A DNA stretch of 64,000 bases from Bog-105 sp965277855 (GCA_965277855.1 OZ255847.1:3906001-3970000); one strand, 5' to 3'. Shown: positions 16,583 to 25,931, counted from the first letter of the stretch. Program-made: numbers and translations. Notes: generated by a model not told the origin, from the sequence alone.

Positions 16583-18478
16583 TTGTCCCCCAAACTCCGT
16601 GCATTTCAGCAACCATCGGGCCGACGGTTGGCGCGCTACGTCTTTGCCATCTCGTTGCTTGTAGCTTTCGCCGCAACTCCTCTCAAGAGCCAGTCCCAGC
16701 AATTTTTCCGGGTGGCTGACATCAAGCCCGGTCTTCACGGCATCGGGCGCACCGTTTTCTCCGGCAACCGAGTTGAGGAGTTTCAGGTCGAGATTCTCGG
16801 GCTGTTAAACAACATCTCGCCGAAGCAGGTCATTATCCTCGCGCGCCTCAGCGGCGGTCCCTTAGCGCACACCGGCATCTTACAGGGCATGAGCGGCAGC
16901 CCGGTTTACATCGACGGCAAGCTTCTCGGCGCAGTCGCTTTAGGTTTTCCCTTCTCAAAAGAGCCCATCGCCGGCATACAGCCCATCGAGCAGATGGTCT
17001 CCGAATCCAGTCTCAATGCTCCTGTTGCTCGTCCGCGCTTCCCCTCCCCGAGCCAGGTCTCGTTCTGGAATTTCTACCGTCGTGGCATCCCCGTTTCCAA
17101 TGCCGATGTGCCGGCTGAGCCATCCGTCACGACTCCCTTCGGCCATCTCACTCCGCTCGGTATTCCTTTGTCTTTCACCGGCTTTACACCCGCTACTCTT
17201 CAGACGCTGTCAGCCGGTTTCCAGAGTCTCGGCTTTCAGACGGCTGCCGGCTTGAGCGGACAGGCAGCGGGCCCTTTGGCCAGCCAGGTGGCCTTCCAAA
17301 CACCCCCCCAAGCCGCTCGAACTATCGTCCCCGGCTCCATGATCAGCGTCGGCCTGCTGACTGGCGACCTGAATATGACCGCTGACGGAACCGTCACTTA
17401 TGTCGACGGCAAACGCGTTTACGCCTTTGGCCATCGCTTTCTCGATATCGGCTCGGTGGAAATGCCCTTCGCGCACTCGGAGGTCATCGCGCTGGTCCCA
17501 ACTCTCAACAGTTCTTTTAAGCTCTCCGCTCCGCAAGCTTGGACCGGCGCTATTCTCAGCGACCGTGCCAGCGCCGTCTCCGGTGAAATTGGCCGTTCGG
17601 CTCACACCGTTCCGCTGGAAGTCAACGTACACTCCAGTGCCACCGGCAATCACGCCTACCGGTTTCAGGTCGTGAACGATCGCTTTCTCACACCTTTTGT
17701 TACGCAAGCGGCCCTCTTCTCCGTGCTCGATGCCACGGAGCGGACCGCCGGCAGGGGTACCGTGCAGCTCACCGGCCGCGTGGAATGGGAAGATCAGTTG
17801 CCGCCGCTCGAAATCACCGGCACCTTCGTCAGCGACAGTGGTTTAGTCCAGCAGGCCTCGACCGACGCCGTGGTGCCACTTGGTTTTGTCCTGGGCGCTG
17901 GGTTCGGCGACATACACCTCAAGAAAATCACTTTCCGGCTCGAAGCCAACGAGTCCAAGCAGCAACTTCACCTCGCCCAAGCCTGGACCTCTACGCACGA
18001 TGTTCACCCCGGCCAGGCTCTCCAGATCAGCGCGCTGCTCGAAGGCGAAAACGGATTTCAGATGTCACGCACCCTCCAGTACCAAATCCCCAGCGGCGCT
18101 CCCGACGGGCCGCTCAACTTGACTTTGAGCGATGGCAACACGCTCAACTACCCCGAATTTGCCGGCCTGAGCCAATCGTCGAGCCACTCGGCTGCTGATC
18201 TGATTCGCACCATCAACTCCTTTCGCGATAACAACGCTCTGTACGTCCGTGTGTGGCGTCCGCAACCCTCTTTCACCATCACCAGCCCCACCAGCGCCGG
18301 CGAACTGGACGACCCGCCGCCTTCGGTTGCGTTGGTCCTGTCCGACCCATCCAATTCCGCCACCAACAACGCCGGGTTAGCGCTCATTCGCGGTTCGGAA
18401 GTGGCTCAGCTTTCCGTTTCCACCCCTGGCTTCGTCGTCACCGGCGCAAAAACTCTTCAGGTGGAAGTCAAGGAGTGA
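16583..18478 (+). CDS. Secreted SpoIVB-like S55 peptidase-domain protein
   Basis: A 631-residue exported protein. After a signal peptide (RYVFAISLLVAFAATPL) the SpoIVB/S55 domain follows: KPGLHGIGRTVFSG, LLNNISPKQVIILARLSG and the serine nucleophile in GILQGMSGSPVYIDGKLLGA (about 110-130). A later VYAFGHRFLDIGSVEMPF segment is also typical of the family. In Bacillus SpoIVB cleaves a sporulation factor; non-sporulating Acidobacteria have many such proteins of unknown target. The TTG at 16583 is the only plausible start before the signal peptide. Its stop overlaps the GTG of the next gene, so both are translated together. Confidence 0.87.
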   Translation: MSPKLRAFQQPSGRRLARYVFAISLLVAFAATPLKSQSQQFFRVADIKPGLHGIGRTVFSGNRVEEFQVEILGLLNNISPKQVIILARLSGGPLAHTGILQGMSGSPVYIDGKLLGAVALGFPFSKEPIAGIQPIEQMVSESSLNAPVARPRFPSPSQVSFWNFYRRGIPVSNADVPAEPSVTTPFGHLTPLGIPLSFTGFTPATLQTLSAGFQSLGFQTAAGLSGQAAGPLASQVAFQTPPQAARTIVPGSMISVGLLTGDLNMTADGTVTYVDGKRVYAFGHRFLDIGSVEMPFAHSEVIALVPTLNSSFKLSAPQAWTGAILSDRASAVSGEIGRSAHTVPLEVNVHSSATGNHAYRFQVVNDRFLTPFVTQAALFSVLDATERTAGRGTVQLTGRVEWEDQLPPLEITGTFVSDSGLVQQASTDAVVPLGFVLGAGFGDIHLKKITFRLEANESKQQLHLAQAWTSTHDVHPGQALQISALLEGENGFQMSRTLQYQIPSGAPDGPLNLTLSDGNTLNYPEFAGLSQSSSHSAADLIRTINSFRDNNALYVRVWRPQPSFTITSPTSAGELDDPPPSVALVLSDPSNSATNNAGLALIRGSEVAQLSVSTPGFVVTGAKTLQVEVKE

Positions 18479-20745
18479 CCCTCATCCCACGCCTCTTTTG
18501 GAACGCCTTGCTCCTCGTATCGGCATTGTGTTCCTTTTCCTTTAGCGCCGCCGCCGCAACGAGTACCGCCTGGCAAATCAGCGGTTTTAACGATTTTTTG
18601 AAAGGCCGTCTCACGGGTTTGGCTCTCGACGCTAATGGACGCCTCGGGCCGGGACCCTCTATTCGCTGGACCGCTCCACTCGACCAACCCGCTCTTTGGG
18701 ACTTGGCCCGCGGCCCCGATGGTTCGGTCTACGCGGCCACCGGTCATAGCGGCAAGGTTTTCAAAATCGAACCCAGCGGCCAGTCGTCTCTGGTCTGGAC
18801 CGCTCCACAATCGGAAATCTTCTCGATCTGTTTCGATTCTCAGGGGGTGCTTTTTGCCGCCACCTCGCCTTCCGGCGGCCTCTATCGCATTGAAAACGGG
18901 CAGGCCCGGGAGGTCTGGCATTCGACCGCCAAGTACATCTGGAGCCTTCAGCCGGCGCCGGGCGGCGTTATCTACCTCGGTACCGGGCAAGGCGGCCGCG
19001 TTTTCCGTTATGCCGCCTCGGGCCAAACTGAAATCTACTATGAAACCGGGCAATCAAATATCACTTCTCTGGCCCTCGGTCCCGCCAATCACCTCTATGC
19101 AGGTTCCGACCCGAATGGTTTGCTCTACGACATCACCGGTCCGCGACGCGCGACCGTGCTGTACGACTCTTCCCTGCCTGAAATCCACTCCATTGCGGTC
19201 GATCCCGATGGGACGATCTATGCCGCGGCCATGGGAGGCGCAGTCGCCAGCCGTACTGCGCCCGGTCAGACTGCGCCGCCGCCCGCTGCTACTCCTACCG
19301 TGACGGCAGCGCCCACTGTAATTACCGTTACAGCGGATAAAAGTAACGGCATTCCTGCCGCCATCGACGATCAGGCCGCCAAAACCATCGATCAAACTCG
19401 GAGCGGCGTCTCCTCAGGCGCATCCACCGCTGCTTCGGCAGCAACCGGCGTTACCGAGATCAGCGGCGTGGAAAAATCCGCCATCTACCGTATCCGCCCG
19501 AACGGCGCCATCGAGAACATCCGAAGCTCCAAGGAAGACAACGTCTATTCGCTGTTGCTGGACGGCAAAGCGCTTCTCTTCTCGACCGACGACCATGGCC
19601 GGATCTACCGGTTGGCGGATGGCCGCACCAGCCTGCTTGCTGAACTCGGCTCCGGGGAGGCGACCGACCTCGTTCAGATCGGCCCACGCCTCTTTGCCTC
19701 CCTCAGCAACTCGGCTCGCCTGCTCTCGCTCGATCCGGCCGGTACTTCCTCCGGCGCTTATGAATCGTCCGTCCACGATGCCTCGTCGGTGGCACGCTGG
19801 GGTCACTTTCAGTGGCACGGCACCGGGTCAGGTGTTCTTTTCCGCACCCGTACCGGATATGCTGCCCGCCCGGACGCTACCTGGAGTCCGTGGTCAGCCC
19901 CAATTCGCTCGCCTGCCGAGTCGCTCATCCAAAGCCCTTCGGGCCGTTACATTCAGTTCCGGGCCGAATGGGTCGCCGGGAGTGACGCCCAGCTCAATTC
20001 AATTGATCTGCCCTATTTATCTCAAAACTCCGCACCGATCGTCCGCAGCATCGCCGTCACGTCGGTTGCCGGTACAAATACCGCCAAAACGGGCGTTCCC
20101 GCGGCGCCGGCATCTTCCGCCTACTCCATCACGGTCACCGACACCGGCGAAGCACCGGCCGCCAGTTCCGCTACCTCCAGCAGCCAAACGGTTTCTCGCC
20201 TTCAGACCACGCAAACCCAAATCTCCTGGCAGGCTGACGATCCGGACAGTGACAAGCTCGTCTACTCGGTTTACTTTCGCGCGGAAGACGCCAATCAATG
20301 GCAGATGATTCGCAATCACATGTTTGAAAACACGCTGCTGCTCGACCCCGACGTTTTCGCCGACGGCCGCTATTTCTTTCGCGTGGTGGCATCCGATGCG
20401 CCTTCGAACGCACCTGAATACGCGCATCAAACCGAACTCATCAGCACGCCCGTCCTGATCGACAACACGCCCCCTGTTGTCTTGATTGCCAATCAAGAGC
20501 GCCACGGCGCAGTGGCAGAAATCGAAATCGAAGCCAGCGACCAGACCAGCCCGCTACGCCTGTGCGAGTATTCGCTCGACGCCGGCGCCTGGCAACCCAT
20601 CGAATCGGTCGACGGCATTACGGACTCGCCTAAGGAGCGCTTCCATGTGCAACTCGATAAACTCCGGACCGGCGAACACCTGGTGGTCTTCCGCGTGTAC
20701 GATTCGGCCGGCAACGCGGGTCTGGCGAAAGCCGTCCTGCGCTAG
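18475..20745 (+). CDS. Secreted beta-propeller protein, unknown function
   Basis: A 756-residue exported protein beginning with a GTG at 18475 that overlaps the S55 gene stop (GTGA) and has AAGG just before it. A signal peptide (LFWNALLLVSALCSFSFSAAAA) leads into repeated strands such as LARGPDGSVYAATGHSGKV, FDSQGVLFAATSPSGG and VDPDGTIYAAAMGG, typical of NHL/WD-like propellers, to about residue 460. A Pro/Ala/Thr-rich linker interrupts the propeller near 260-330. The C-terminal part has Ig/fibronectin-like strands (YRVDNTPPVVLIA-like) ending in VVFRVYDSAGNAG. It is translationally coupled with the S55 peptidase, so the two may act on one surface process; that is inference. Confidence 0.85.
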   Translation: MTLIPRLFWNALLLVSALCSFSFSAAAATSTAWQISGFNDFLKGRLTGLALDANGRLGPGPSIRWTAPLDQPALWDLARGPDGSVYAATGHSGKVFKIEPSGQSSLVWTAPQSEIFSICFDSQGVLFAATSPSGGLYRIENGQAREVWHSTAKYIWSLQPAPGGVIYLGTGQGGRVFRYAASGQTEIYYETGQSNITSLALGPANHLYAGSDPNGLLYDITGPRRATVLYDSSLPEIHSIAVDPDGTIYAAAMGGAVASRTAPGQTAPPPAATPTVTAAPTVITVTADKSNGIPAAIDDQAAKTIDQTRSGVSSGASTAASAATGVTEISGVEKSAIYRIRPNGAIENIRSSKEDNVYSLLLDGKALLFSTDDHGRIYRLADGRTSLLAELGSGEATDLVQIGPRLFASLSNSARLLSLDPAGTSSGAYESSVHDASSVARWGHFQWHGTGSGVLFRTRTGYAARPDATWSPWSAPIRSPAESLIQSPSGRYIQFRAEWVAGSDAQLNSIDLPYLSQNSAPIVRSIAVTSVAGTNTAKTGVPAAPASSAYSITVTDTGEAPAASSATSSSQTVSRLQTTQTQISWQADDPDSDKLVYSVYFRAEDANQWQMIRNHMFENTLLLDPDVFADGRYFFRVVASDAPSNAPEYAHQTELISTPVLIDNTPPVVLIANQERHGAVAEIEIEASDQTSPLRLCEYSLDAGAWQPIESVDGITDSPKERFHVQLDKLRTGEHLVVFRVYDSAGNAGLAKAVLR

Positions 20746-20757
20746 AATACGCTTGTT

Positions 20758-20834
20758 GCCGGTGTAGCTCAGGTGGTTAGAGCGACGGTCTCATAATCCG
20801 TAGGTCGCAGGTTCAACTCCTGCCGCCGGCACCA
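20758..20834 (+). tRNA. tRNA with CAT anticodon (Met, or Ile2)
   Basis: A 77-base cloverleaf: acceptor GCCGGTG/CGCCGGC, D arm AGCTCAGGTGGTTAGAGC, anticodon stem ACGGT/TCCGT-type with loop CTCATAA, T arm GCAGG-TTCAACT-CCTGC, and an encoded ACCA end. The anticodon is CAT. The first base pair G-C and the lack of three G-C pairs in the anticodon stem exclude initiator tRNA. Elongator Met is most likely, but a tRNA-Ile whose C34 is modified by TilS cannot be told apart by eye. It starts 12 bases after the propeller gene stop. Confidence 0.93.
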
Positions 20835-20844
20835 GTTTCTCGCC

Positions 20845-21792
20845 CTACTGCTTTACTATTACCGAATAAATCCGGTCCAGATCTTCCGGCGAATAGTACT
20901 CCACTTCCAAGCGGCCTGACTTGGCGGTTCTTGCAACGAGCTTGACCTTAGTGCCCAAGGCCATCGACATTTCCTCGATGGCGGCTCGAATGTTCGGGTC
21001 AACCTCTTCCGTAACTTGTTTCTTATCAGAGCGTTGTGCACCTTCACCAGCCGGTTCAGTGATCTGCCGTACTAATGCTTCTGTATCTCTGACCGACAGC
21101 TGGCGTTCTTTGATCGCCGCGCAAAGCGACTTCTGCCTCTCCGCATCTGGAATGTTGACCAGGGCCTTGGCGTGACCCATCGTGAGCGCTCCGTCTATTA
21201 ACTCCTGCCTCACTTCAGCCGTTAATTTAAGCAAGCGAAGGAAGTTGGTGACCGTCGAACGATCCTTGCCCGTCTTTTGGGCCACCTGCTCATGACTCAG
21301 GTGATATTCGACACACAATCGCGCGAACGCAAGAGCGATTTCGATAGGATTCAGATCTTCCCGTTGGATATTCTCGATGAGGGCCATCTCAAGCGCTTCG
21401 TGCTTTTCGAGCGACCGCACCATGGCCGGAATCTCCGTCAGTCCGGCAATTACCGCGGCACGCCAGCGACGCTCGCCGGCGACGATGCGATACTTGCCGT
21501 TTTCGAGCGCCCCTACCGTGATGGGCTGAATCACGCCCAGGCTGCGGATCGATTGGGCCAATTCTTCGAGTTTGGTGTCATCAAACCGCTCCCGCGGCTG
21601 CTTTCTGTCCGGCTCAATAGAATGAATCGCCAGGATCTGCATCGGTCCCGCCGGCTCTGGCTCAATGGGCGGGGCAGCAGTCGGACGTTCCGAAGTAGTC
21701 GGTTGGGGTACGTCCTTAGTTCGATTCGGCAGGAGCGCCGACAGGCCCTTGCCCAGCGCCTTTCGCTGACTTCGGTCGGGCTCTTTGTTCAT
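20845..21792 (-). CDS. parB: Chromosome partitioning protein ParB
   Basis: A 315-residue CTPase/DNA-binding protein. GKGLSALLP near the N-terminus, IEPDRKQPRERFDD, the CTP-binding box GERRWRAAVIAG and ENIQREDLNPIE, and the helix-turn-helix SHEQVAQKTGKDRSTVTNFLRLLKL are all visible, plus the C-terminal dimer domain (SGRLEVEYYSPEDLDRI). Start taken at the ATG at 21792, giving the usual MNKEPDRSQRKALGKGLSALLP; the longer frame upstream lies within parA. It overlaps parA by 77 nt and loads at the two parS sites upstream of parA, organising the origin region. Confidence 0.96.
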   Translation of the reverse strand: MNKEPDRSQRKALGKGLSALLPNRTKDVPQPTTSERPTAAPPIEPEPAGPMQILAIHSIEPDRKQPRERFDDTKLEELAQSIRSLGVIQPITVGALENGKYRIVAGERRWRAAVIAGLTEIPAMVRSLEKHEALEMALIENIQREDLNPIEIALAFARLCVEYHLSHEQVAQKTGKDRSTVTNFLRLLKLTAEVRQELIDGALTMGHAKALVNIPDAERQKSLCAAIKERQLSVRDTEALVRQITEPAGEGAQRSDKKQVTEEVDPNIRAAIEEMSMALGTKVKLVARTAKSGRLEVEYYSPEDLDRIYSVIVKQ

Positions 21793-22546
21793 GGGCCAGT
21801 ATTTCCTTTGCGAGTTGAATGTAGGCCTCGGCGCCGCGGGAGCGAGGATCGTAGGCCAAGATGGTCTTGCCAAAACTAGGCGCTTCCGCTAACCGCACGC
21901 TACGCGGGACTACCGTGCGAAACACCTCGTCCGCGAAGAATTCCCGCAGATCGGATTCCACCTGCCTGGTCAGGTTCGTCCTGTCGTCATACATGGTCAA
22001 GAGAACGCCTTCCACCCTTAACTGCGGATTGAAGCCATCTTTGATCCGGTCGATAGTATCCATCAGCTGCGAAATTCCTTCGAGGGCGAAGAATTCGCAT
22101 TGAATAGGGACCAACACGGAATCCGAAGCGACCAAGGCATTAAGGGTTAACAGATCGAGGGCAGGAGGGCAGTCAATTAGAATGTACTGATAGTCGGGCC
22201 TGACCTCCGCTAAGGCATCTTTAAGTTTCTGTTCTCGCCGGTCGACGTCTACCAGGTCCAGATTGGTGGCCACCAGGTTCTGATCGGCGGGCACCAGCGA
22301 CAAACCGTCCCATTCGGTTTCGGTTACGACCTCTTTGATGCCGGCTTCACCGAGAAGAACATGGTACAGCGTCTTGGTCTCATCTGTTTTGTGAACTCCG
22401 ACCCCGGTCGTAGAGTTGCCCTGCGGGTCGGCATCGACCAGCAAGACTTTTAATTCGGAGGCGGCCAGCGAAGCGGCTAAATTGATCGCGGTGGTGGTTT
22501 TTCCGACTCCACCTTTTTGATTTGCAATAGATATGACGCGGGCCAA
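21716..22546 (-). CDS. parA: Chromosome partitioning ATPase ParA (Soj)
   Basis: A 276-residue Walker-type ATPase: deviant Walker A KGGVGKTTTAINLA at residues 11-24, LLVDADPQGNSTTG (A'), and ILIDCPPAL (Walker B). Length fits chromosomal Soj/ParA without an N-terminal HTH. The C-terminal tail (RARPKSAKGAGQGPVGAPAE) is low-complexity and lies in the overlap with parB, so the long overlap is partly a tail extension. Acts with ParB-parS to pull newly copied origins apart. Two perfect parS palindromes lie 38-81 bases upstream of its start. Confidence 0.96.
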   Translation of the reverse strand: MARVISIANQKGGVGKTTTAINLAASLAASELKVLLVDADPQGNSTTGVGVHKTDETKTLYHVLLGEAGIKEVVTETEWDGLSLVPADQNLVATNLDLVDVDRREQKLKDALAEVRPDYQYILIDCPPALDLLTLNALVASDSVLVPIQCEFFALEGISQLMDTIDRIKDGFNPQLRVEGVLLTMYDDRTNLTRQVESDLREFFADEVFRTVVPRSVRLAEAPSFGKTILAYDPRSRGAEAYIQLAKEILAHEQRARPKSAKGAGQGPVGAPAESN

Positions 22547-22583
22547 GACTTCCGCATCGTATCACGCTCCGCGCTCACAGAGA

Positions 22584-22599
22584 TGTTCCACGTGGAACA
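22584..22599. other. parS site 1
   Basis: Perfect 16-bp palindrome TGTTCCACGTGGAACA, the bacterial parS consensus (B. subtilis uses TGTTTCACGTGAAACA). It lies between parA and mnmG, and ParB encoded at 20845-21792 is the expected ligand. Confidence 0.93.
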
Positions 22600-22611
22600 C
22601 TCATTCGCCAG

Positions 22612-22627
22612 TGTTCCACGTGGAACA
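22612..22627. other. parS site 2
   Basis: Second identical 16-bp palindrome, 28 bases centre to centre from the first, ending 9 bases before the mnmG stop codon. Tandem parS copies next to parAB mark the ParB loading zone and usually lie close to the chromosome origin. Confidence 0.93.
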
Positions 22628-22636
22628 CTCCTCCTG

Positions 22637-24508
22637 CTAAACCGAAGCTGCCGTCAAGCTCAGGTAAATATCCAAAACCGCTACAGCCGCCGGCGTTACT
22701 CCCGGAATCCGCCCTGCCTGCCCTAAGGTTTCAGGCCGCACGCGATTCAGCTTCTGCCGAACTTCATTGGATAAGCCCGGAATCCCTTCAAATGCAAACC
22801 CTGCCGGTATTGCCCGTCCCTCCGCAGCCTTCAACTCCCGGATCTGCCGCTCCTGCTGCGCCAGATAGCCGGCATATTTGGCTTCCGTTTCCACGGTCGT
22901 CAATACGCCGTGCCCCAGTTCCCTGCCTAGCTTCCCGCTTATCCATCTCTCCATGCGGGCTATGCCAGCCTCAGGACGCCGCAACCAGGTCAACAATGTC
23001 GGATTATCCGTTGCCGTCTCTAAACTCACCAGCTCCGGCACCATGACGGTTCGGGTTCGTTCCAACAGAGTTCGGACTTCCGCTTTCTGCGCCTGCTTTT
23101 CCTCGAACACCGCCCAGCGCTCATCGCTTACCAGGCCCACCTGCCGCCCTACCGGCGTCAATCGCTCGTCTGCGTTGTCAATGCGCAAGTGCAGCCGGTA
23201 CTCCGCTCGCGAGGTGAACATCCGGTACGGCTCGTCGGCGCCCTGGTTAATCAGATCGTCCACTAGAATTCCGCTATATCCATCGCTTCTCCCAAGCTGC
23301 ACCCCCGGCAAGTTCTTGACCTGGCGCGCCGCATTCAGCCCCGCCATCAAGCCCTGGCAAGCCGCTTCTTCGTAACCCGATGTCCCATTGATTTGCCCCG
23401 CCAAGAACAAGCCCCGGATTGCCTTCACCTGCAGCCCGTGATCCAGTTCCCGCGGATCTACCGCGTCGTATTCAATCGCATATCCCGGCCGGATCATTTC
23501 AGCGTTTTCTAAGCCCGGAATCGACTCGAGCATCGCCGCCTGTACGTCGACCGGCATGCTGGTCGACATCCCGTTTACATACACTTCGTAGGTATCGACA
23601 CCTTCCGGCTCGAGGAAAAGCTGGTGACGGCGTTTTTCCGGGAATTTCACGACTTTGTCTTCAATCGAAGGACAGTACCGAGGGCCGATCCCTTCAATTT
23701 GTCCGCTGTACAACGGCGAGCGCGCCAAACTTTCGCTTAGAACACGGTGCGTCTCGTCCGTCGTATAGGCCAAGTGGCAGCAAATCTGCTCGCGGTCGAT
23801 CCGCTCGGTCAAAAAAGAAAACGGCGTTGGCTTCGTATCTCCCGGCTGCTCCTCAAAACGCTCCCACTCGATGCTGCGCCCATCCAGGCGGGGCGGCGTT
23901 CCGGTCTTCAAACGCTTGGTAGGCAGCCCCAACATCCGCAGATGAGCGCCAAGCGCATTAGACGCTGCTTCGCCCGTCCGGCCACACGCGTACTGAGTTG
24001 TCCCGACATGCGCCAGCCCGTTCAAGAAAGTCCCCGTTGTTACCACAACAGCTTCAGTTACGAGGTCCCGACCATCTTTGAGCCGCACACCCGCTATGCG
24101 CTGGCCGCCACGATCAGCGGGGGCAAATAGCAGTTCGCTCACCTCGGCCTGCAGGATTCGCAGGTTCCGCTCTCCCTCCAACCACTCCCGCATTCGGAGT
24201 CGATACTGCTTTTTGTCGCATTGCGCTCGCGGCGACCACACCGCCGGACCACGGCTCGTATTCAACAAGCGGAATTGAATGCCCACTGCATCCGTCAATT
24301 CACCCATTACTCCGCCGAGCGCATCGATTTCTCGCACGAGATGTCCCTTGGCTATACCACCCACCGCCGGATTACAGGACATCTGCGCAATCAGATCGAT
24401 GTTCATCGTGACCAGCGCCGTGTTGAGGCCCAACCGCGCACACGCCCGGGCCGCCTCGCAGCCCGCATGGCCGCCGCCGATCACCACCGCATCGTACTTC
24501 TTTTTCAT
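22637..24508 (-). CDS. mnmG: tRNA uridine-5-carboxymethylaminomethyl modification enzyme MnmG (GidA)
   Basis: A 623-residue FAD enzyme. It starts with the dinucleotide-binding fold YDAVVIGGGHAGCEAA, then NPAVGGIAKGHLVREIDALGG, TGTFLNG, and the family blocks GTPPRLDGRSI and YCPSIEDKVVKF. The C-terminal helical domain that contacts MnmE ends in RIPGVTPAAVAVLDIYL. With MnmE it installs cmnm5U34 in tRNAs. Start is the ATG at 24508 (MKKKYDAVVIGGG). It lies next to parS-parA-parB as in many origin regions, but rsmG (gidB), often found between them, is absent. Divergent from purD with only 31 bases between starts. Confidence 0.97.
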   Translation of the reverse strand: MKKKYDAVVIGGGHAGCEAARACARLGLNTALVTMNIDLIAQMSCNPAVGGIAKGHLVREIDALGGVMGELTDAVGIQFRLLNTSRGPAVWSPRAQCDKKQYRLRMREWLEGERNLRILQAEVSELLFAPADRGGQRIAGVRLKDGRDLVTEAVVVTTGTFLNGLAHVGTTQYACGRTGEAASNALGAHLRMLGLPTKRLKTGTPPRLDGRSIEWERFEEQPGDTKPTPFSFLTERIDREQICCHLAYTTDETHRVLSESLARSPLYSGQIEGIGPRYCPSIEDKVVKFPEKRRHQLFLEPEGVDTYEVYVNGMSTSMPVDVQAAMLESIPGLENAEMIRPGYAIEYDAVDPRELDHGLQVKAIRGLFLAGQINGTSGYEEAACQGLMAGLNAARQVKNLPGVQLGRSDGYSGILVDDLINQGADEPYRMFTSRAEYRLHLRIDNADERLTPVGRQVGLVSDERWAVFEEKQAQKAEVRTLLERTRTVMVPELVSLETATDNPTLLTWLRRPEAGIARMERWISGKLGRELGHGVLTTVETEAKYAGYLAQQERQIRELKAAEGRAIPAGFAFEGIPGLSNEVRQKLNRVRPETLGQAGRIPGVTPAAVAVLDIYLSLTAASV

Positions 24509-24539
24509 CAATAACCTATCCGCTATTCTAGCTGTGAAA

Positions 24540-25751
24540 ATGAGGATTCTGATCGTGGGCGGGGGTGGCCGGGAGCATGCTCTCGCCTGGCGTCTGGTGC
24601 AATCGCCGCTCGTCACCGGAATGTATGCTGTCCCAGGCAACCCTGGGATTAGTGACTTCGCTCACTGTCTGGAGTCGCCCGACACCATCGCTGGTTACGC
24701 GGACTTGGCCGAGGCGCACAAAGTTGATCTCACGGTGGTCGGACCAGAAGCGCCCTTGGTTGCTGGCATTGTCGATCACTTTCGCAGCCGCCGCCTGAAC
24801 ATCATCGGTCCTACCCAGGCAGCGGCCCGACTGGAAGGCTCAAAACTCTTCGCCAAAGCCTTCTTCGAACGCGCCGGTATTCCTACTGCTCGCTCGGGAT
24901 CGAATCTCAGCAATTTCACTTATCCCGTGGTCATCAAAGCCGATGGCTTGGCTGCCGGAAAGGGCGTTATCATTGCCGAAAACCAGGCACAAGCCCGATC
25001 GGCTATTGAAAAGCTTGGCCCCGAAGTTCTGATCGAAGAGTTCCTCGACGGTGAAGAAGTCAGCTTTATCAGTCTTTGTAACGGAGAGTGTATTACATCG
25101 TTTTTGCCGACCCAGGACCACAAGCGCCTCCTGGACCAGGACGAAGGACCGAATACCGGAGGCATGGGCGCCTATGTCGACTGCCGCATCTTATCTCCCG
25201 TCCAAATCAGCGAGATTGAGGACCGCATCATGCGTCCCGCCATTCGTCAGATGGCCCGCGAAGGCACTCCTTTCACAGGTTTTCTATACGCCGGGCTCAT
25301 GCTGACGGCGGACGGCCCCAAAGTTCTGGAATTTAACGTGCGCCTGGGCGATCCTGAAACTCAGGCTCTCCTGCATAACTTAGACGGCGATCTGGCTCAA
25401 GCTCTATACCAATCGGCGCTCGGCGAAACACCCCAACTCGTCTCGAACCCGTCATCGTGTTCTGCCTGCGTGGTCTTGGCGGCCCACGGCTATCCTGGCG
25501 AGGTCCGCACGGGCGACACGATCAGCGGCATTGCCGCCGCCGAAGAGACAGGCGCCCAGGTGTTCCAGGCAGGCACTAGAAGAGAAGGGAACTCGCTCGT
25601 CACCGATGGCGGCCGCGTTCTCGGCGTCACCGCTAAGGGCGACACTCTCCCATCGGCCCTTAACAACGCTTATCAAGCCGTCGAAAAAATCCACTTCGAC
25701 GGCATGCAATTCCGCCGCGACATCGGCCAGAAAGGGCTACGCCGCTGGTAG
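24540..25751 (+). CDS. purD: Phosphoribosylamine-glycine ligase
   Basis: A 403-residue ATP-grasp enzyme making glycinamide ribonucleotide in purine synthesis. MRILIVGGGGREHALAW (N domain), VGPEAPLVAGI, VVIKADGLAAGKGVIIA (ATP-grasp A loop), and ILSPVQISEIEDRIMRP plus FNVRLGDPETQ (metal-binding) are typical. Start taken at the ATG at 24540; a GTG six bases upstream is the alternative. Length is slightly short of the usual 420 but all domains are present. Divergent from mnmG and followed by tRNA-Arg. Confidence 0.96.
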   Translation: MRILIVGGGGREHALAWRLVQSPLVTGMYAVPGNPGISDFAHCLESPDTIAGYADLAEAHKVDLTVVGPEAPLVAGIVDHFRSRRLNIIGPTQAAARLEGSKLFAKAFFERAGIPTARSGSNLSNFTYPVVIKADGLAAGKGVIIAENQAQARSAIEKLGPEVLIEEFLDGEEVSFISLCNGECITSFLPTQDHKRLLDQDEGPNTGGMGAYVDCRILSPVQISEIEDRIMRPAIRQMAREGTPFTGFLYAGLMLTADGPKVLEFNVRLGDPETQALLHNLDGDLAQALYQSALGETPQLVSNPSSCSACVVLAAHGYPGEVRTGDTISGIAAAEETGAQVFQAGTRREGNSLVTDGGRVLGVTAKGDTLPSALNNAYQAVEKIHFDGMQFRRDIGQKGLRRW

Positions 25752-25786
25752 ACTGCAAGAAGTCCCGCAAAGATCGCACAAACCAC

Positions 25787-25863
25787 GGGGACGTAGCTCA
25801 GATGGATAGAGCGGCCGCCTCCTAAGCGGCAGGTCAGCAGTTCGAATCTGCTCGTCCCCACCA
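25787..25863 (+). tRNA. tRNA-Arg (CCT)
   Basis: A 77-base cloverleaf with acceptor GGGGACG/CGTCCCC, D arm AGCTCAGATGGATAGAGC, anticodon stem CCGCC-type with loop CTCCTAA, T arm CAGCAG-TTCGAAT-CTGCTC region and encoded ACCA. Anticodon CCT reads AGG. It begins 35 bases after the purD stop and is followed by a clear terminator. Confidence 0.96.
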
Positions 25864-25893
25864 AACATTCAGACTTGAAAGAAGAAAGCAGAT

Positions 25894-25931
25894 GCAGCGG
25901 GACGAATCGAAATCATCGGCCCGCTGCTTTT
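25894..25931 (+). terminator. Rho-independent terminator after tRNA-Arg
   Basis: Perfect 8-bp stem GCAGCGGG/CCCGCTGC (25894-25901 with 25920-25927) followed by TTTTG. The loop of 18 bases has a smaller CGA/TCG pair inside. The T run is on the + strand, so it ends the purD/tRNA-Arg transcript rather than the minus-strand gene that ends at 25944. Confidence 0.8.
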
